A DNA stretch of 64,000 bases from an uncultured Bacillota bacterium (GTDB taxonomy: Bacteria; Bacillota; Clostridia; Christensenellales; UBA1242), in contig CASDUK010000002.1 of the NCBI GenBank assembly GCA_949283975.1, positions 130,932-194,931 on the forward strand. Reading direction: 5' to 3'. A model generated the notes under the pieces. It saw nothing but the letters and a program-made list of their open reading frames with translations. It searched no databases and was not told where the DNA came from. A program made the translations under genes and the position numbers. This document shows positions 25,049 through 33,574 of this stretch, one piece after another. Position 1 is the first letter of the stretch, and each line of letters begins with the position of its first letter.

Positions 25049-25506
25049 CAGTCTTTAACCTCTTTAATCATCTTGTCGATAAACAAAATTCCGTCCAAAT
25101 GGTCTAATTCATGACATAAAACCCTTGCAAGATATTTTTCGCCCGTTATAACAAATTCATACCCAAACCTATCCTGGGCTTTAACGGTAACCTTCATTGG
25201 GCGCGGAACAATTCCGCGAATTTTCCCAACGCTTAAGCAACCTTCTTCCATTGTGTCTTCGCCTTCCATTGAAATTATTTCCGGGTTTATAAGCTCTAAA
25301 AACATTCCGTTTGGCTCAACAACAACCGCTCTTTTTAACACACCAACTTGAACAGCCGCAATTCCAACGCCGTTGTTTTGGTTCATTGTTTCTTTCATGT
25401 CATCTAAAAGCTCCCAAAGATTTTCGTCAAAATCCTTAACTTGTTTGCTCTTCTTTCTTAAAAACTCGTTATCTTTTTCAATTCCAACAACTTTTCTAAT
25501 TGCCAT
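25048..25506 (-). CDS. def: Peptide deformylase
   Basis: Removes the N-formyl group from nascent proteins. The 152 residues contain the three family motifs: GVGIAAVQVG near residue 45, EEGCLSV near 90 and HELDHLDG near 130, with metal ligands Cys, His, His and the catalytic Glu. The start at 25506 is ATG (MAIRKVVGIEKD), with GGAG-like sequence upstream. It lies 14 bases after priA. Confidence 0.97.
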   Translation of the reverse strand: MAIRKVVGIEKDNEFLRKKSKQVKDFDENLWELLDDMKETMNQNNGVGIAAVQVGVLKRAVVVEPNGMFLELINPEIISMEGEDTMEEGCLSVGKIRGIVPRPMKVTVKAQDRFGYEFVITGEKYLARVLCHELDHLDGILFIDKMIKEVKD

Positions 25507-25520
25507 ATAGTTTCTCCGTT

Positions 25521-27707
25521 TTAACTTATTGATTGAGGGTTTATTTCAACAAAGCAAAGAACTTCTCTTCGTCGCGCATTGTCGCACGCATTATACACCA
25601 TTTGGATTATCTTTTCAACATTTTCTTGTTTAATTCTCATTAAAATTTGATATCTAAACTTTTGCTTTATTCTTGAAATTGGGGATTTCATTGCATCTAA
25701 ATATATGAAATCTTGGGTAAAATCTTTTCTAATTTCCAAAATTTGGTTATAACACTGCTTTGTTTGCGCCTTAACAAGCGCCTCGTTCTCGCCGCTAAAC
25801 ATAACCCTTAAAATTGTTGAAAAAGGCGGAAACTTTGTTGCCTTTCTAAGGTTTATTTCTCGTTTATAAAATCCTTTGTAGTCATAGTTTGCGGCAAAAC
25901 TATAGACATATTTTCTTGGGCTGTAGGTTTGAAGAACAACGCTTCCCTCAAACTGGCTTCTTCCCGCCCTTCCAGCAACTTGGGTTATTAGCGCAAAAGT
26001 TCTCTCTGGGCTTTTATAGTGGCTTTGATAAAGGCCTTGGTCTGCGTCTATTATTCCAACAAGGGTTACATCTTCAAAGTCATGCCCTTTTGCAACCATT
26101 TGCGTTCCAATGAGAACTGAGGGCTTTTCTCTTCCAAAGTTTGAAAGAATTTTTTGATGAGCGCCCTTTGTTCTTGTTGTGTCATTATCCATTCTAAAAA
26201 CCGGAACATTTGGGAATAATTTTTGAAATTGGATTACAACATTTTCCGTTCCAACTGCGCCTTGGCGAATATGGGTGCTTCCACACTCTGGGCATGCAGT
26301 TAGCGCTTTATATTTCTTTCCGCAATAGTGGCAAACAAGTTTTTCCTCGCTCTTATGATAAACAAGAGAAACATCGCAATTCTCACATTTTGCAACATAC
26401 CCACATTCTCTGCACATCATGAAAGAAGTAAAACCCCTTCTGTTTAAAAACAAAATTGCCTGTTTTTTGTTGTTGAAACACTCCTCAAGTTTTGAAATTA
26501 GCCTTCTTGAAAAAACTGTTGTGTTTCCTGCTCTAATCTCTCCAAGCATGTCAACAATTTCAATTTTTGGAAGGGGGCGGCCGTTGACGCGCGTTGGAAG
26601 CTCTATTAAATTAACTTCCCCTGTTTCAACTTTGTAATAGGTTTCAACTGATGGGGTTGCGCTTCCTAAAATCAAACTACAATTATTGTAAGATGCGCGG
26701 AATTTTGCAACATCAAAGGTGTTATACCTTGGGTTGCTTTCGCTTATGTAAGAGCCATCATGCTCCTCATCTATTATAATTGCGCCAACATTTTTAAGCG
26801 GTGCAAAAATTGCAGATCGCGCGCCAAGGGCAATTTTTGCCTTGCCACACAAAAGCCTGTTCCATTCGTCATATCTTTCGCCAAGCGAAAGGCCGCTGTG
26901 GAGAATTGCAACTGTTTCGCCAAATCGGGATTTAAACCTGCTTAATGCCTGAGGTGTTAGCGAAATTTCTGGAACAAGAATAATTGCGCTCTTTCCCTTT
27001 TCAATCTCCCGGCTTATAATTTGCATGTAAACTTCTGTTTTTCCGCTTCCGGTTACGCCGTGAATTAAATATATCCCACTTTCGCCAATTTTTTTTAAAG
27101 CAAGTTCCTGCTCGCTTGTTAACTTTTTTAGATTGGAATTAATAAACTCAACCCCTTCCATTGGCTTTCTAAGCAAAATTTCCCTTTTTTCTTCAACAAT
27201 TCCAAGTTCTTTAAGCTTATTAATTGAAGAAGGTGAAAAGCCGCTTTTTAAGGTTAAAACGCCCTTTTCCTTTAAAAAATTAACAATTTCAAACTGTTTT
27301 TTCGAATTTTTTTTAATTTTTTCAAGGTTTGATAAATAATTTTCTGAAAGAACATATTCTGTTGTTCGCCTAAATCTGTCTCCCTCTCCTCTCATTTGGG
27401 CTGGGATAAAAAGGCGAAGACAATCCACCATTTTTAGGTTATACTTTCTTTGCATGAAAGAGGCAAGGCCAATCATTTCTGGCAAAATTACTTGCTCGCC
27501 AAAAATTTTTGAAATTGGTTTTAGTTTGTTTTGGTCAAAATTTGTCCTGTCTTTAACTCCAACAACAAAGCCCTCAACCGTTCTTCTTCCAAACGGAACT
27601 AAAACCCTAAACCCAGTTATATCTCTTTTTTCGCTTTCTGGAATTGAATAGTCAAAAACCTTGTCAACTTCTGAATTTAAAACTTCAACAATAACTTCCG
27701 CAATCAC
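25521..27707 (-). CDS. priA: Primosomal protein N' (replication restart helicase PriA)
   Basis: Restarts stalled replication forks. The 728 residues include the N-terminal 3'-DNA-binding domain (VFDYSIPES, VLVPFGRRTVEGFVVG), Walker [13 protein letters not shown] near 220, DEEHDGSY near 313, GSATPSVETY, the Cys cluster of the zinc module (CRECGYVAKCENC, CHYCGKKYKALTACPECG) near 430-475, GTQMVAKGHDFEDV and QVAGRAGRS. The start codon is GTG at 27707. TAAAAT (27714-27719) ends six bases before it, in the shadow of the rpoZ terminator, and there is no ribosome binding site. Confidence 0.97.
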   Translation of the reverse strand: MIAEVIVEVLNSEVDKVFDYSIPESEKRDITGFRVLVPFGRRTVEGFVVGVKDRTNFDQNKLKPISKIFGEQVILPEMIGLASFMQRKYNLKMVDCLRLFIPAQMRGEGDRFRRTTEYVLSENYLSNLEKIKKNSKKQFEIVNFLKEKGVLTLKSGFSPSSINKLKELGIVEEKREILLRKPMEGVEFINSNLKKLTSEQELALKKIGESGIYLIHGVTGSGKTEVYMQIISREIEKGKSAIILVPEISLTPQALSRFKSRFGETVAILHSGLSLGERYDEWNRLLCGKAKIALGARSAIFAPLKNVGAIIIDEEHDGSYISESNPRYNTFDVAKFRASYNNCSLILGSATPSVETYYKVETGEVNLIELPTRVNGRPLPKIEIVDMLGEIRAGNTTVFSRRLISKLEECFNNKKQAILFLNRRGFTSFMMCRECGYVAKCENCDVSLVYHKSEEKLVCHYCGKKYKALTACPECGSTHIRQGAVGTENVVIQFQKLFPNVPVFRMDNDTTRTKGAHQKILSNFGREKPSVLIGTQMVAKGHDFEDVTLVGIIDADQGLYQSHYKSPERTFALITQVAGRAGRSQFEGSVVLQTYSPRKYVYSFAANYDYKGFYKREINLRKATKFPPFSTILRVMFSGENEALVKAQTKQCYNQILEIRKDFTQDFIYLDAMKSPISRIKQKFRYQILMRIKQENVEKIIQMVYNACDNARRREVLCFVEINPQSIS

Positions 27708-27721
27708 AACTTAATTTTAGC

Positions 27722-27760
27722 AAAAAAAAAACAATTCGCAAAAAGTTTCGCGAATTGTTT
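27722..27760 (-). terminator. Terminator of rpoZ
   Basis: ACAATTCGC/GCGAATTGT stem with a T run of nine on the minus strand. It separates rpoZ from priA, and the priA -10 box follows at once. Confidence 0.9.
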
Positions 27761-27778
27761 AACTATGCAAATGTTTTT

Positions 27779-27973
27779 CTAACTGTCTGCAACAATTTTT
27801 CCTTCATAAATTTCGTCTGCAGCAATGCTAATTGCCTTTTTGTCGCTCTTTTCAAGTTCGGCAGGAATTCTCTTTTCAAGCTCCTTTGCTCGCTTTGCCA
27901 TAACTATGCAAAGTTTATATTTGTTCCCGCCCATTTTTTTTGAAAGTTCATCAATTGGTGGTTCAATCATCAT
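27779..27973 (-). CDS. rpoZ: RNA polymerase omega subunit
   Basis: The small assembly subunit of RNA polymerase. Its 64 residues open with MMIEPPIDELSKKMGGNKYKL, the clostridial omega signature, followed by the conserved helix VMAKRAKELEKR and the C-terminal KKAISIAADEIYEGKI. Two ATG codons stand in tandem (27973 and 27970), with a GGAG site upstream. In Firmicutes it usually follows gmk and precedes priA; here ligA lies upstream instead. Confidence 0.93.
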   Translation of the reverse strand: MMIEPPIDELSKKMGGNKYKLCIVMAKRAKELEKRIPAELEKSDKKAISIAADEIYEGKIVADS

Positions 27974-28029
27974 ATGGCTGTTTCTCCTTTAATCCAGCGT
28001 ATTATAACACACAAATTTAATTTTGTGAA

Positions 28030-29982
28030 CTATTTTTTAAGCAATTTTAAAAATTCTTCCTCGGCAATTGTTTCAACCCCAAGTTTTTTTGCCTTCTCAA
28101 GTTTGCTTCCGGGTTCAGAGCCATAGATGACTAAATCTGTGTTTTTCGAAACGCTTGACAGAACAATTGCCCCATTCTCTTCCAAAAGCTTTGTTGCTTG
28201 AAGCCTGGAATATGAGTTTAGCGAACCTGTTAGAACAACTTTTTTGTTCGTAAAATAACTCTCTTTTAAATTTTGCGCTTCAACAATTTTAATTCCCTTT
28301 TCAAAAAGTCTTTCAATTTCCTCGCGGCTGTTTAAGTTGTTGAAATAATCATAAATGCTCTTTGCAACAATTTCGCCAATGTCGCGGATTTTTAAAAGCT
28401 CGTCCAATGAGGCAGAACTTAGGCTTTTAAATGTTTTAAAATTAGCCGCCAAATCTTTTGCCGTTTTTGTTCCAACGTTTTTTATCCCAAGGGCGTAGAT
28501 AAAACAACTTAAAGAAACATTTTTGCTCTTTTCAATTGAATTTATTACGTTTTTTGCCTTTTTCTCTTTAAATTTATCCAGTTCCAAAAGCTGGTCATAT
28601 GTTAAATCGTAAATATCTGAAATCTTTTTTAGGCCAAATTTTTCATAGAACAAATCAATTGTTTTTTCGCTAATTCCTTCAATGTCCATTGCTTCTTTGC
28701 TGCAAAAGTGGACAATTGAATCCTTAATTTGTTTTGGACAATCTATGTTCATGCAAAAGAGGTTTGCGCCAACCTCGCTTAAATTCCCGCCGCAACTTGG
28801 GCAAGACTTTGGCGCAACAATTTCCTTTGAATTTGGGCAATCCTCGGCAAGCCCCAAAATTTCTGGAATAACCTCATTGCTTCTTCTAACAAAAACTCTT
28901 GCGCCAATTTTAACGCCCTTGCGCTCAATGTCGCCAAGGTTGTTTAGCGTTGCACGGCTTATTGTTGCGCCAGCAAGTTTCACCGGAGAAATTAACGCAA
29001 TTGGGGTTAGTTTCCCCGTTCTTCCAACCTGCCAAACAACATCTTCAAGCTTCGTTGAAATTTCTTCCGGCTCGAATTTATATGCAATTGCCCACTTTGG
29101 AAATTTTGTTGTGTAACCAATTTCCTCGCGGCTTTCAATTTCGTTAACCTTTATTACAACGCCGTCCATTAAAATATCTAAACCCGATTTTATTTTCCCA
29201 ACATTTTCAATTTCGGAAATGATTTCTTCACAACTTTTGCAAATTTTGAAAAAATTGGCAGTTTTAAAGCCATTTTCAATTAAAAACTTGTTCATTTCAC
29301 TTTGAGTTTTAAAATTTTTTCCTTCGATATAGTTGACGGAATATGCAAACAAATCCAATTTGCGTTTTGCTGTTTCCTTTGGATTTAAATTTCTAATTGC
29401 GCCGGCAACTGCATTTCTTGCATTTTTAAGCGGCTCTGTTGCCGTTTTGTTATATTTTTCTAAATTTGAAAGGGTAATCATTCCCTCCCCTTGAACAACC
29501 AGCCGCCCTTTAAACGGAATTGAAAGAGGAACTGATTTAATTGTTTTAACCTGGGCGCTGACATCTTCGCCAACTTGGCCGTTTCCTCGCGTTCCCGCTT
29601 TTATAAACAAACCGTTTTCGTATTCAACAACAATTGAAAGCCCGTCGAACTTATATTCAACAGAAAAAGTTGAATCTTTAAATTCCTTTTTTATCCCGTT
29701 GACCCACGATTTAAGTTCCTCAAAGTTTTGACATTTATCTAAGCTGTAAAGAGGAACAACGTGTTCAAACTTTTTAAATCCGGTCAGCGGCTCTCCTCCA
29801 ACGCGCAACGTTGGAGAGGAAGGAAGAACAATTCCGCTTTCTCTTTCAAGCCCAACAAGCTTGTCATACATTTGGTCATATTCAAAATCTGAAATTGTTG
29901 GCTTGTCTAAAACATAATAGTTGTGAATGTGGATGTTTAGCTCTTTTATAAGCTTTTCCATCTCGGCTTTATAATCAATCAT
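28030..29982 (-). CDS. ligA: NAD-dependent DNA ligase LigA
   Basis: Seals nicks in replication and repair. The 650 residues contain the Ia/NTase domain with the adenylated Lys in EYKFDGLSIV near 112, GTRGNGQVGEDV, the OB fold (VGRTGKLTPIALISPV), the four-Cys zinc finger (CPSCGGNL, FCMNIDCP) near 400-425, the HhH region (LGIKNVGTKTAKDLA, IRDIGEIVAKSI) and a C-terminal BRCT domain (KKVVLTGSLNSYSR to the end). The ATG overlaps the stop of the J-domain gene by four bases. Confidence 0.97.
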   Translation of the reverse strand: MIDYKAEMEKLIKELNIHIHNYYVLDKPTISDFEYDQMYDKLVGLERESGIVLPSSPTLRVGGEPLTGFKKFEHVVPLYSLDKCQNFEELKSWVNGIKKEFKDSTFSVEYKFDGLSIVVEYENGLFIKAGTRGNGQVGEDVSAQVKTIKSVPLSIPFKGRLVVQGEGMITLSNLEKYNKTATEPLKNARNAVAGAIRNLNPKETAKRKLDLFAYSVNYIEGKNFKTQSEMNKFLIENGFKTANFFKICKSCEEIISEIENVGKIKSGLDILMDGVVIKVNEIESREEIGYTTKFPKWAIAYKFEPEEISTKLEDVVWQVGRTGKLTPIALISPVKLAGATISRATLNNLGDIERKGVKIGARVFVRRSNEVIPEILGLAEDCPNSKEIVAPKSCPSCGGNLSEVGANLFCMNIDCPKQIKDSIVHFCSKEAMDIEGISEKTIDLFYEKFGLKKISDIYDLTYDQLLELDKFKEKKAKNVINSIEKSKNVSLSCFIYALGIKNVGTKTAKDLAANFKTFKSLSSASLDELLKIRDIGEIVAKSIYDYFNNLNSREEIERLFEKGIKIVEAQNLKESYFTNKKVVLTGSLNSYSRLQATKLLEENGAIVLSSVSKNTDLVIYGSEPGSKLEKAKKLGVETIAEEEFLKLLKK

Positions 29983-30722
29983 GAAAGTGCCCCCGCGAAA
30001 TATAAGATTATCAAAATTCCCAAAATTGCAACTAGAATATAAATTGAGAAATCCAAAAATTTTTTGCTTGAATCTTTTTTCCTTTCATCTTCAATAAGCG
30101 TGTTTTTAATTAGCTTTTTCCTTTTTTCGCTTTCAATAGATTGAGCGTTTTTTTTAGTTTTTTTTTGTTTTATCTTTAAATTTAAGGAAATTATTTTGTT
30201 TTTTACGTTATTTTTTAATTTTTTTAAAGAATTTAAAAATTTGTTCTCTTTTTTTATTTTTGGCTCAGAATGAAACACATTCTCTTCTGCTCTTAATTTT
30301 TCCTTTTTTTCCCACTCTTCTTCTCTTAAATTTTCTTCTTCTTGCCTAATTCTTTTAAGCCTTTCAATTTCTTCTTGAACGCGCGCCTTGCGCTCCTCTT
30401 CCGCCCTTTTTCTTTCTTCTTGCTTGATTCTATATTTTTCTTGCTTTTTAAAAGCAGCATAGTCTCTTTGACTTTGCCTTTGCGAAACGCCTCCATTAAT
30501 TTTTGTTTTAACAGCCTCTCGCGTTATCTTCTGTTCTTTTTCTAAATATTCAACAATGATACTGTATGCTTCGTTTATTTCAGCAGATTTAACTTTTGCA
30601 AATTCTTTATCGCCATTATAAAAATCTGGATGATATTTTTTTAAAAGCAAGTTTCTTGCATTTCTAACCTGCTCATAGGACGCATATGTTGGAAGGCCGA
30701 GAACTTTAAAATATTTTTTCAT
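29979..30722 (-). CDS. Membrane-anchored J-domain (DnaJ-like) protein
   Basis: Encodes 247 residues. Residues 1-60 are a J domain (YFKVLGLPTYASYEQVRNAR, then KKYHPDFYNGDKEFAKV) with the HPD motif that stimulates DnaK ATPase. The middle (about 65-215) is a long Lys/Glu/Arg-rich coiled coil, and residues 226-245 form a single membrane segment (IYILVAILGILIILYFAGAL). The protein would be a tail-anchored Hsp70 co-chaperone facing the cytoplasm. TATAAT lies 10 bases before the ATG, leaving a leader of a few bases. Overlaps ligA by four bases. Confidence 0.85.
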   Translation of the reverse strand: MKKYFKVLGLPTYASYEQVRNARNLLLKKYHPDFYNGDKEFAKVKSAEINEAYSIIVEYLEKEQKITREAVKTKINGGVSQRQSQRDYAAFKKQEKYRIKQEERKRAEEERKARVQEEIERLKRIRQEEENLREEEWEKKEKLRAEENVFHSEPKIKKENKFLNSLKKLKNNVKNKIISLNLKIKQKKTKKNAQSIESEKRKKLIKNTLIEDERKKDSSKKFLDFSIYILVAILGILIILYFAGALS

Positions 30723-30732
30723 TCTAAAAATA

Positions 30733-30760
30733 ATTATACCATAAAATTTAAAAAAAACAA
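30733..30760 (-). promoter_or_regulatory. Promoter of the J-domain gene and ligA
   Basis: Perfect TATAAT (30733-30738), a 16-base spacer and TTGTTT (30755-30760) on the minus strand. The start site would be about three bases before the ATG at 30722, and no ribosome binding site is present. Confidence 0.6.
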
Positions 30761-30796
30761 GAAATAGCTTCTTGTTTTTTTTGGGAGAAAACGATT

Positions 30797-31036
30797 TTAT
30801 TTAATTTCTTCTTTTTCCATAACTCTCATGTTAATTCTTCCGCGGCTATAAATTGCATAGAAGATTAACCAAAGGCTTGCAACGAAGACAAGAATATATA
30901 TAATTCTGCTTCCTGCGTTAAACCCTCCAAAAATTGCATTAACTAAGTCCCAATTAAAAATTCCAACAAGTCCCCAATTTAACGCCCCAATTAGAACCAA
31001 AATAAACGAAATTATGTTCAAAACTTTAAATGTCAT
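30797..31036 (-). CDS. DUF378 small membrane protein
   Basis: Encodes 79 residues from the ATG at 31036 (MTFKVLNIISFILVLIGALN), which follows GGAGGAGG; the longer frame to 31081 is not supported. It has two membrane segments around the family motif GALNWGLVGIFNWDLVNAIFGG, then IIYILVFVASLWLIFY and a charged cytoplasmic tail. Function unknown. Monocistronic. Confidence 0.9.
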   Translation of the reverse strand: MTFKVLNIISFILVLIGALNWGLVGIFNWDLVNAIFGGFNAGSRIIYILVFVASLWLIFYAIYSRGRINMRVMEKEEIK

Positions 31037-31134
31037 AGCCCTCCTCCTTTTAACACATCTAGTTTTTGCAAAAAGATTCAAAACTATACATGAACAATTG
31101 ACAAAGAAAAATAAATGTGCTATTCTTTTCCCAT

Positions 31135-31217
31135 GCGGATATGGCGGAATTGGTAGACGCGCCAGACTTAGGATCTGGTGGGAGACCGTGGGGGTTCGAG
31201 TCCCTTTATCCGCACCA
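31135..31217 (+). tRNA. tRNA-Leu (anticodon TAG)
   Basis: Seven-pair acceptor stem GCGGATA/TATCCGC with an encoded CCA. The anticodon stem CCAGA/TCTGG encloses loop CTTAGGA (anticodon TAG), and a long variable arm as in class II tRNA-Leu is followed by a T arm with GGTTCGAGTCC. Confidence 0.97.
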
Positions 31218-31229
31218 GAGAAGAATAAA

Positions 31230-31263
31230 ACGAACTTAATTAAACTTCTAAGTTCGTTTTTTT
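31230..31263 (+). terminator. Terminator of tRNA-Leu
   Basis: ACGAACTTA/TAAGTTCGT stem followed by a run of seven T. Confidence 0.88.
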
Positions 31264-31305
31264 ATATTTCGTTTTTAGTGTATTCAAAAAATTTGCTAAC
31301 GCTCT

Positions 31306-31338
31306 AAAAGAAGTTTGTTTTAACCTCAAACTTCTTTT
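31306..31338 (-). terminator. Terminator of the 31366-31803 gene
   Basis: Perfect 12-base arms AAAAGAAGTTTG/CAAACTTCTTTT with a nine-base loop, downstream of the minus-strand membrane-protein gene. Confidence 0.75.
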
Positions 31339-31365
31339 AATTTTTAACTTTAATTTTGGAAAATT

Positions 31366-31803
31366 TTAAGCATTTGTCAACAAGCTAACATATATTGCAA
31401 TTGCAATAAAGGCAAGAAACAAAAGAGCGGCTAAAATTGTAAAAACAATCCCAACAATCTTTTGCGACCAGCTTGATGATTTAATAACAAATGGATGCAT
31501 GCACAGAGATGCAATTGAACATATAAGGCCAGGTATATAGCTAATCCAACCAATTGAAAGGATAAAAACAACAAAAGTAAGCGCATTTTGCGCGCTGTTA
31601 TCTGCGCTATAAGTTTGAAATAGATAGTTCAGTGTAAAAATTAAAAACCCAATTGCAAGAAAAAAAGTTATAAGCCCGCCAATCATAAGCCCTGTTTTTA
31701 ATTCTTGAGGTTTGTTTTCGTTGTTGGGTTTATTTTCGCCCTCTAAGTTGTTTTTTATGTCTTCTGCATTTATAACATTAATTTCATAACCTTTCTTACT
31801 CAT
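31366..31803 (-). CDS. Hypothetical membrane protein (three TM segments)
   Basis: Encodes 145 residues. The ATG at 31803 (MSKKGYEINVINAEDIK) is preferred to the TTG at 31809, because GGGG lies seven bases before it. A hydrophilic N-terminus of about 35 residues (Asn/Glu/Lys-rich) precedes three membrane segments (GLMIGGLITFFLAIGFLIF, LTFVVFILSIGWISYIPGL and IVGIVFTILAALLFLAFIAI). This resembles DUF4190-type small membrane proteins, but I make no firm assignment. It is divergent from the YugP-like gene. Confidence 0.75.
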   Translation of the reverse strand: MSKKGYEINVINAEDIKNNLEGENKPNNENKPQELKTGLMIGGLITFFLAIGFLIFTLNYLFQTYSADNSAQNALTFVVFILSIGWISYIPGLICSIASLCMHPFVIKSSSWSQKIVGIVFTILAALLFLAFIAIAIYVSLLTNA

Positions 31804-31927
31804 ATTCAACCCCGAACCAACTATATATTATAATTAATTATATTAATATGATTGCTAAAAGTCAAATATATATGCTAAAAATTTGACATTCAATCTAAAA
31901 TTCTATAAAATTATTATGAGGTGTGTT

Positions 31928-32680
31928 ATGGAAAATTTAAACGGAATTGACTTTGCAATAATGATTGTTTCAGGAATTATTGCTTTAGGTTTGGTTGCCG
32001 CGGTGATTGTTCAAATTGTTTTAATATTTAAATATAGAGAATTTAACAAAAAACCCTTGGCAAACGGATTAACTTCTCAGCAAACGGCAAGAGCGTTGCT
32101 TGACGCAAACGAGCTTCAAAACGTTCAAATTAAGAAACTTGGTTTTTTCAGAAGAATATTGCTCTTTGGAAATCATTACAGCGTTATGAAAAAAACAATT
32201 TATTTAAGAAAAAACATCTTAAACTCATCTTCAGTAACAGCTGTTGGCATTGCAACACAAAAAGTTTGCCTTGCAGTTCAACACAAGAACAAAGATAAAA
32301 GTTTTACTTTTAGATATGTTCTTCAAATCTTAACACTGTTTACCCCGCTGCTTTTTTATGGCTCAATTGTTGTTGGCTTGATAATTGACATTGTAACACA
32401 GTTTAGCGGAATTCCAACCTTTGTTGGCCTGTTTGTTGGAATTGGTTTCTATCTTCTAACATTTATTTTGCAAATTTTTAACATCAAAGTTGAGAAAAAA
32501 GCAAACGAACAAGCAATTGCAATTCTGATAAGCGCAAACATCTTTAATGAACAAGAAGTTGAAACTCTTAAAAAACTTTTAAAACTATATATCATTTCGG
32601 ACATCATAATTTTAGTTTTGAGTATATTAAAATTAATTTTGAATATTTTAAAAATCTTTGCAAGATCTAAGAGAAGATAG
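31928..32680 (+). CDS. YugP-like zinc-metallopeptidase homologue without HExxH (pseudoenzyme)
   Basis: Encodes 250 residues from the ATG at 31928, after GAGGTG; the frame to 31883 lacks a signal. Topology and sequence follow the YugP neutral zinc metallopeptidase family: N-terminal membrane segment, LTSQQTARALLDANELQNVQI (family GxxxAREILDxNGLxxVxV), IYLRKNILNSSSVTAVGIAT (family VVRLSxxVYxxxSxxAxGVAA) and further membrane segments. At the place of the family's H-E-x-G-H-A-I-Q-H the sequence reads Q-K-V-C-L-A-V-Q-H, so both His ligands and the Glu are gone. It is therefore probably not a protease; a regulatory or structural role is possible. The C-terminus is a hydrophobic segment ending in KIFARSKRR. 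Confidence 0.75.
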   Translation: MENLNGIDFAIMIVSGIIALGLVAAVIVQIVLIFKYREFNKKPLANGLTSQQTARALLDANELQNVQIKKLGFFRRILLFGNHYSVMKKTIYLRKNILNSSSVTAVGIATQKVCLAVQHKNKDKSFTFRYVLQILTLFTPLLFYGSIVVGLIIDIVTQFSGIPTFVGLFVGIGFYLLTFILQIFNIKVEKKANEQAIAILISANIFNEQEVETLKKLLKLYIISDIIILVLSILKLILNILKIFARSKRR

Positions 32681-32686
32681 TAATAT

Positions 32687-33475
32687 TTAAAGGCCGTTTT
32701 TCTCGGCGGGAAGAATTGAAATTCTGTTTTCAAAAATTTGAGTAATAAGCGTTAGCGCCGGGCTGTTTTCAAAAGGATTGCAATAAACAACAATTTTCTT
32801 TGGCGATAGCGCAATTAGAGATGAGATTAACCAAATCTCATCTTCTTTTGTTCTTTCGTCAAGTTCGCAAAGCGGGTTTGAAGACTGGTCTATTTCGTTA
32901 AAATCTTCATCACACAAAACAAACTTTCCCGCCTTTTTAACTATGTTAACCAATCCTCTTGAAACTTCTATGTTATCAATTAAAAATTTTAGCAGGTCTA
33001 TAAAGGTGTCGTTGCAAAGAAGATAGCTTGCATTGTCGTTTGCAAGTTTAATAATTTCCATCCACTTGTTTCTAAGTTGTTTTAGTCTGAACTGGAAAAA
33101 TTCGTCTAGATAGATTGTGTGATCAATCTTTAAGCTTCGCGTAATTATATATTTATCCGTTTCGCGGTCAAAGGCAATTAGCGCCTTTTTAAAAGCGGAA
33201 AGATTAACCTGATTGTTAATTGGAAGGGCAAGATTGTTTTCAATGAATTCAAGCTTATAAAATGTTGAAATTATATCTGAAATCACGTCGCAAATTGAAA
33301 AGCTAACTCTTGGTTTTTCAACATCATCACAAGCAATAACAACAAAAGCCCTCCCGCCTTGGGCAAAGGAAGTTATAACAGTTTCAATTCCAGCTGTTGA
33401 GGATTTTAAATCTTCTATGAGCCTGTTTAAAACCTTTTGGTCTTTGCCTGAAAAAGCAATTTGAAACTCGAACAT
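32687..33475 (-). CDS. YtxC-like protein (putative sporulation protein)
   Basis: Encodes 262 residues. No signal peptide or catalytic motif. The arrangement (helical central part with FFQFRLKQLRNKWMEIIKLAND, a stretch FIDLLKFLIDNIE, then beta/alpha IVKKAGKFVLCDEDFNEID and a final IALSPKKIVVYCNPFENSPALTL) resembles the YtxC family of endospore formers, which has no assigned molecular function. Confidence in the family is moderate. It is convergent with the YugP-like gene. Confidence 0.6.
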   Translation of the reverse strand: MFEFQIAFSGKDQKVLNRLIEDLKSSTAGIETVITSFAQGGRAFVVIACDDVEKPRVSFSICDVISDIISTFYKLEFIENNLALPINNQVNLSAFKKALIAFDRETDKYIITRSLKIDHTIYLDEFFQFRLKQLRNKWMEIIKLANDNASYLLCNDTFIDLLKFLIDNIEVSRGLVNIVKKAGKFVLCDEDFNEIDQSSNPLCELDERTKEDEIWLISSLIALSPKKIVVYCNPFENSPALTLITQIFENRISILPAEKNGL

Positions 33476-33515
33476 TCATTCTAATTTTTGTTGTATAATT
33501 TGGAACAAATCCAAC

Positions 33516-33553
33516 AACAAAAAACCCTTGCATTGTATTTTATGCAAGGGTTT
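33516..33553 (-). terminator. Terminator of the 33575-34132 gene
   Basis: Perfect 12-base arms AAACCCTTGCAT/ATGCAAGGGTTT, followed on the minus strand by TTT and TTGTTG. Confidence 0.88.
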
Positions 33554-33574
33554 AATTTTTAACCGCAATTATAA

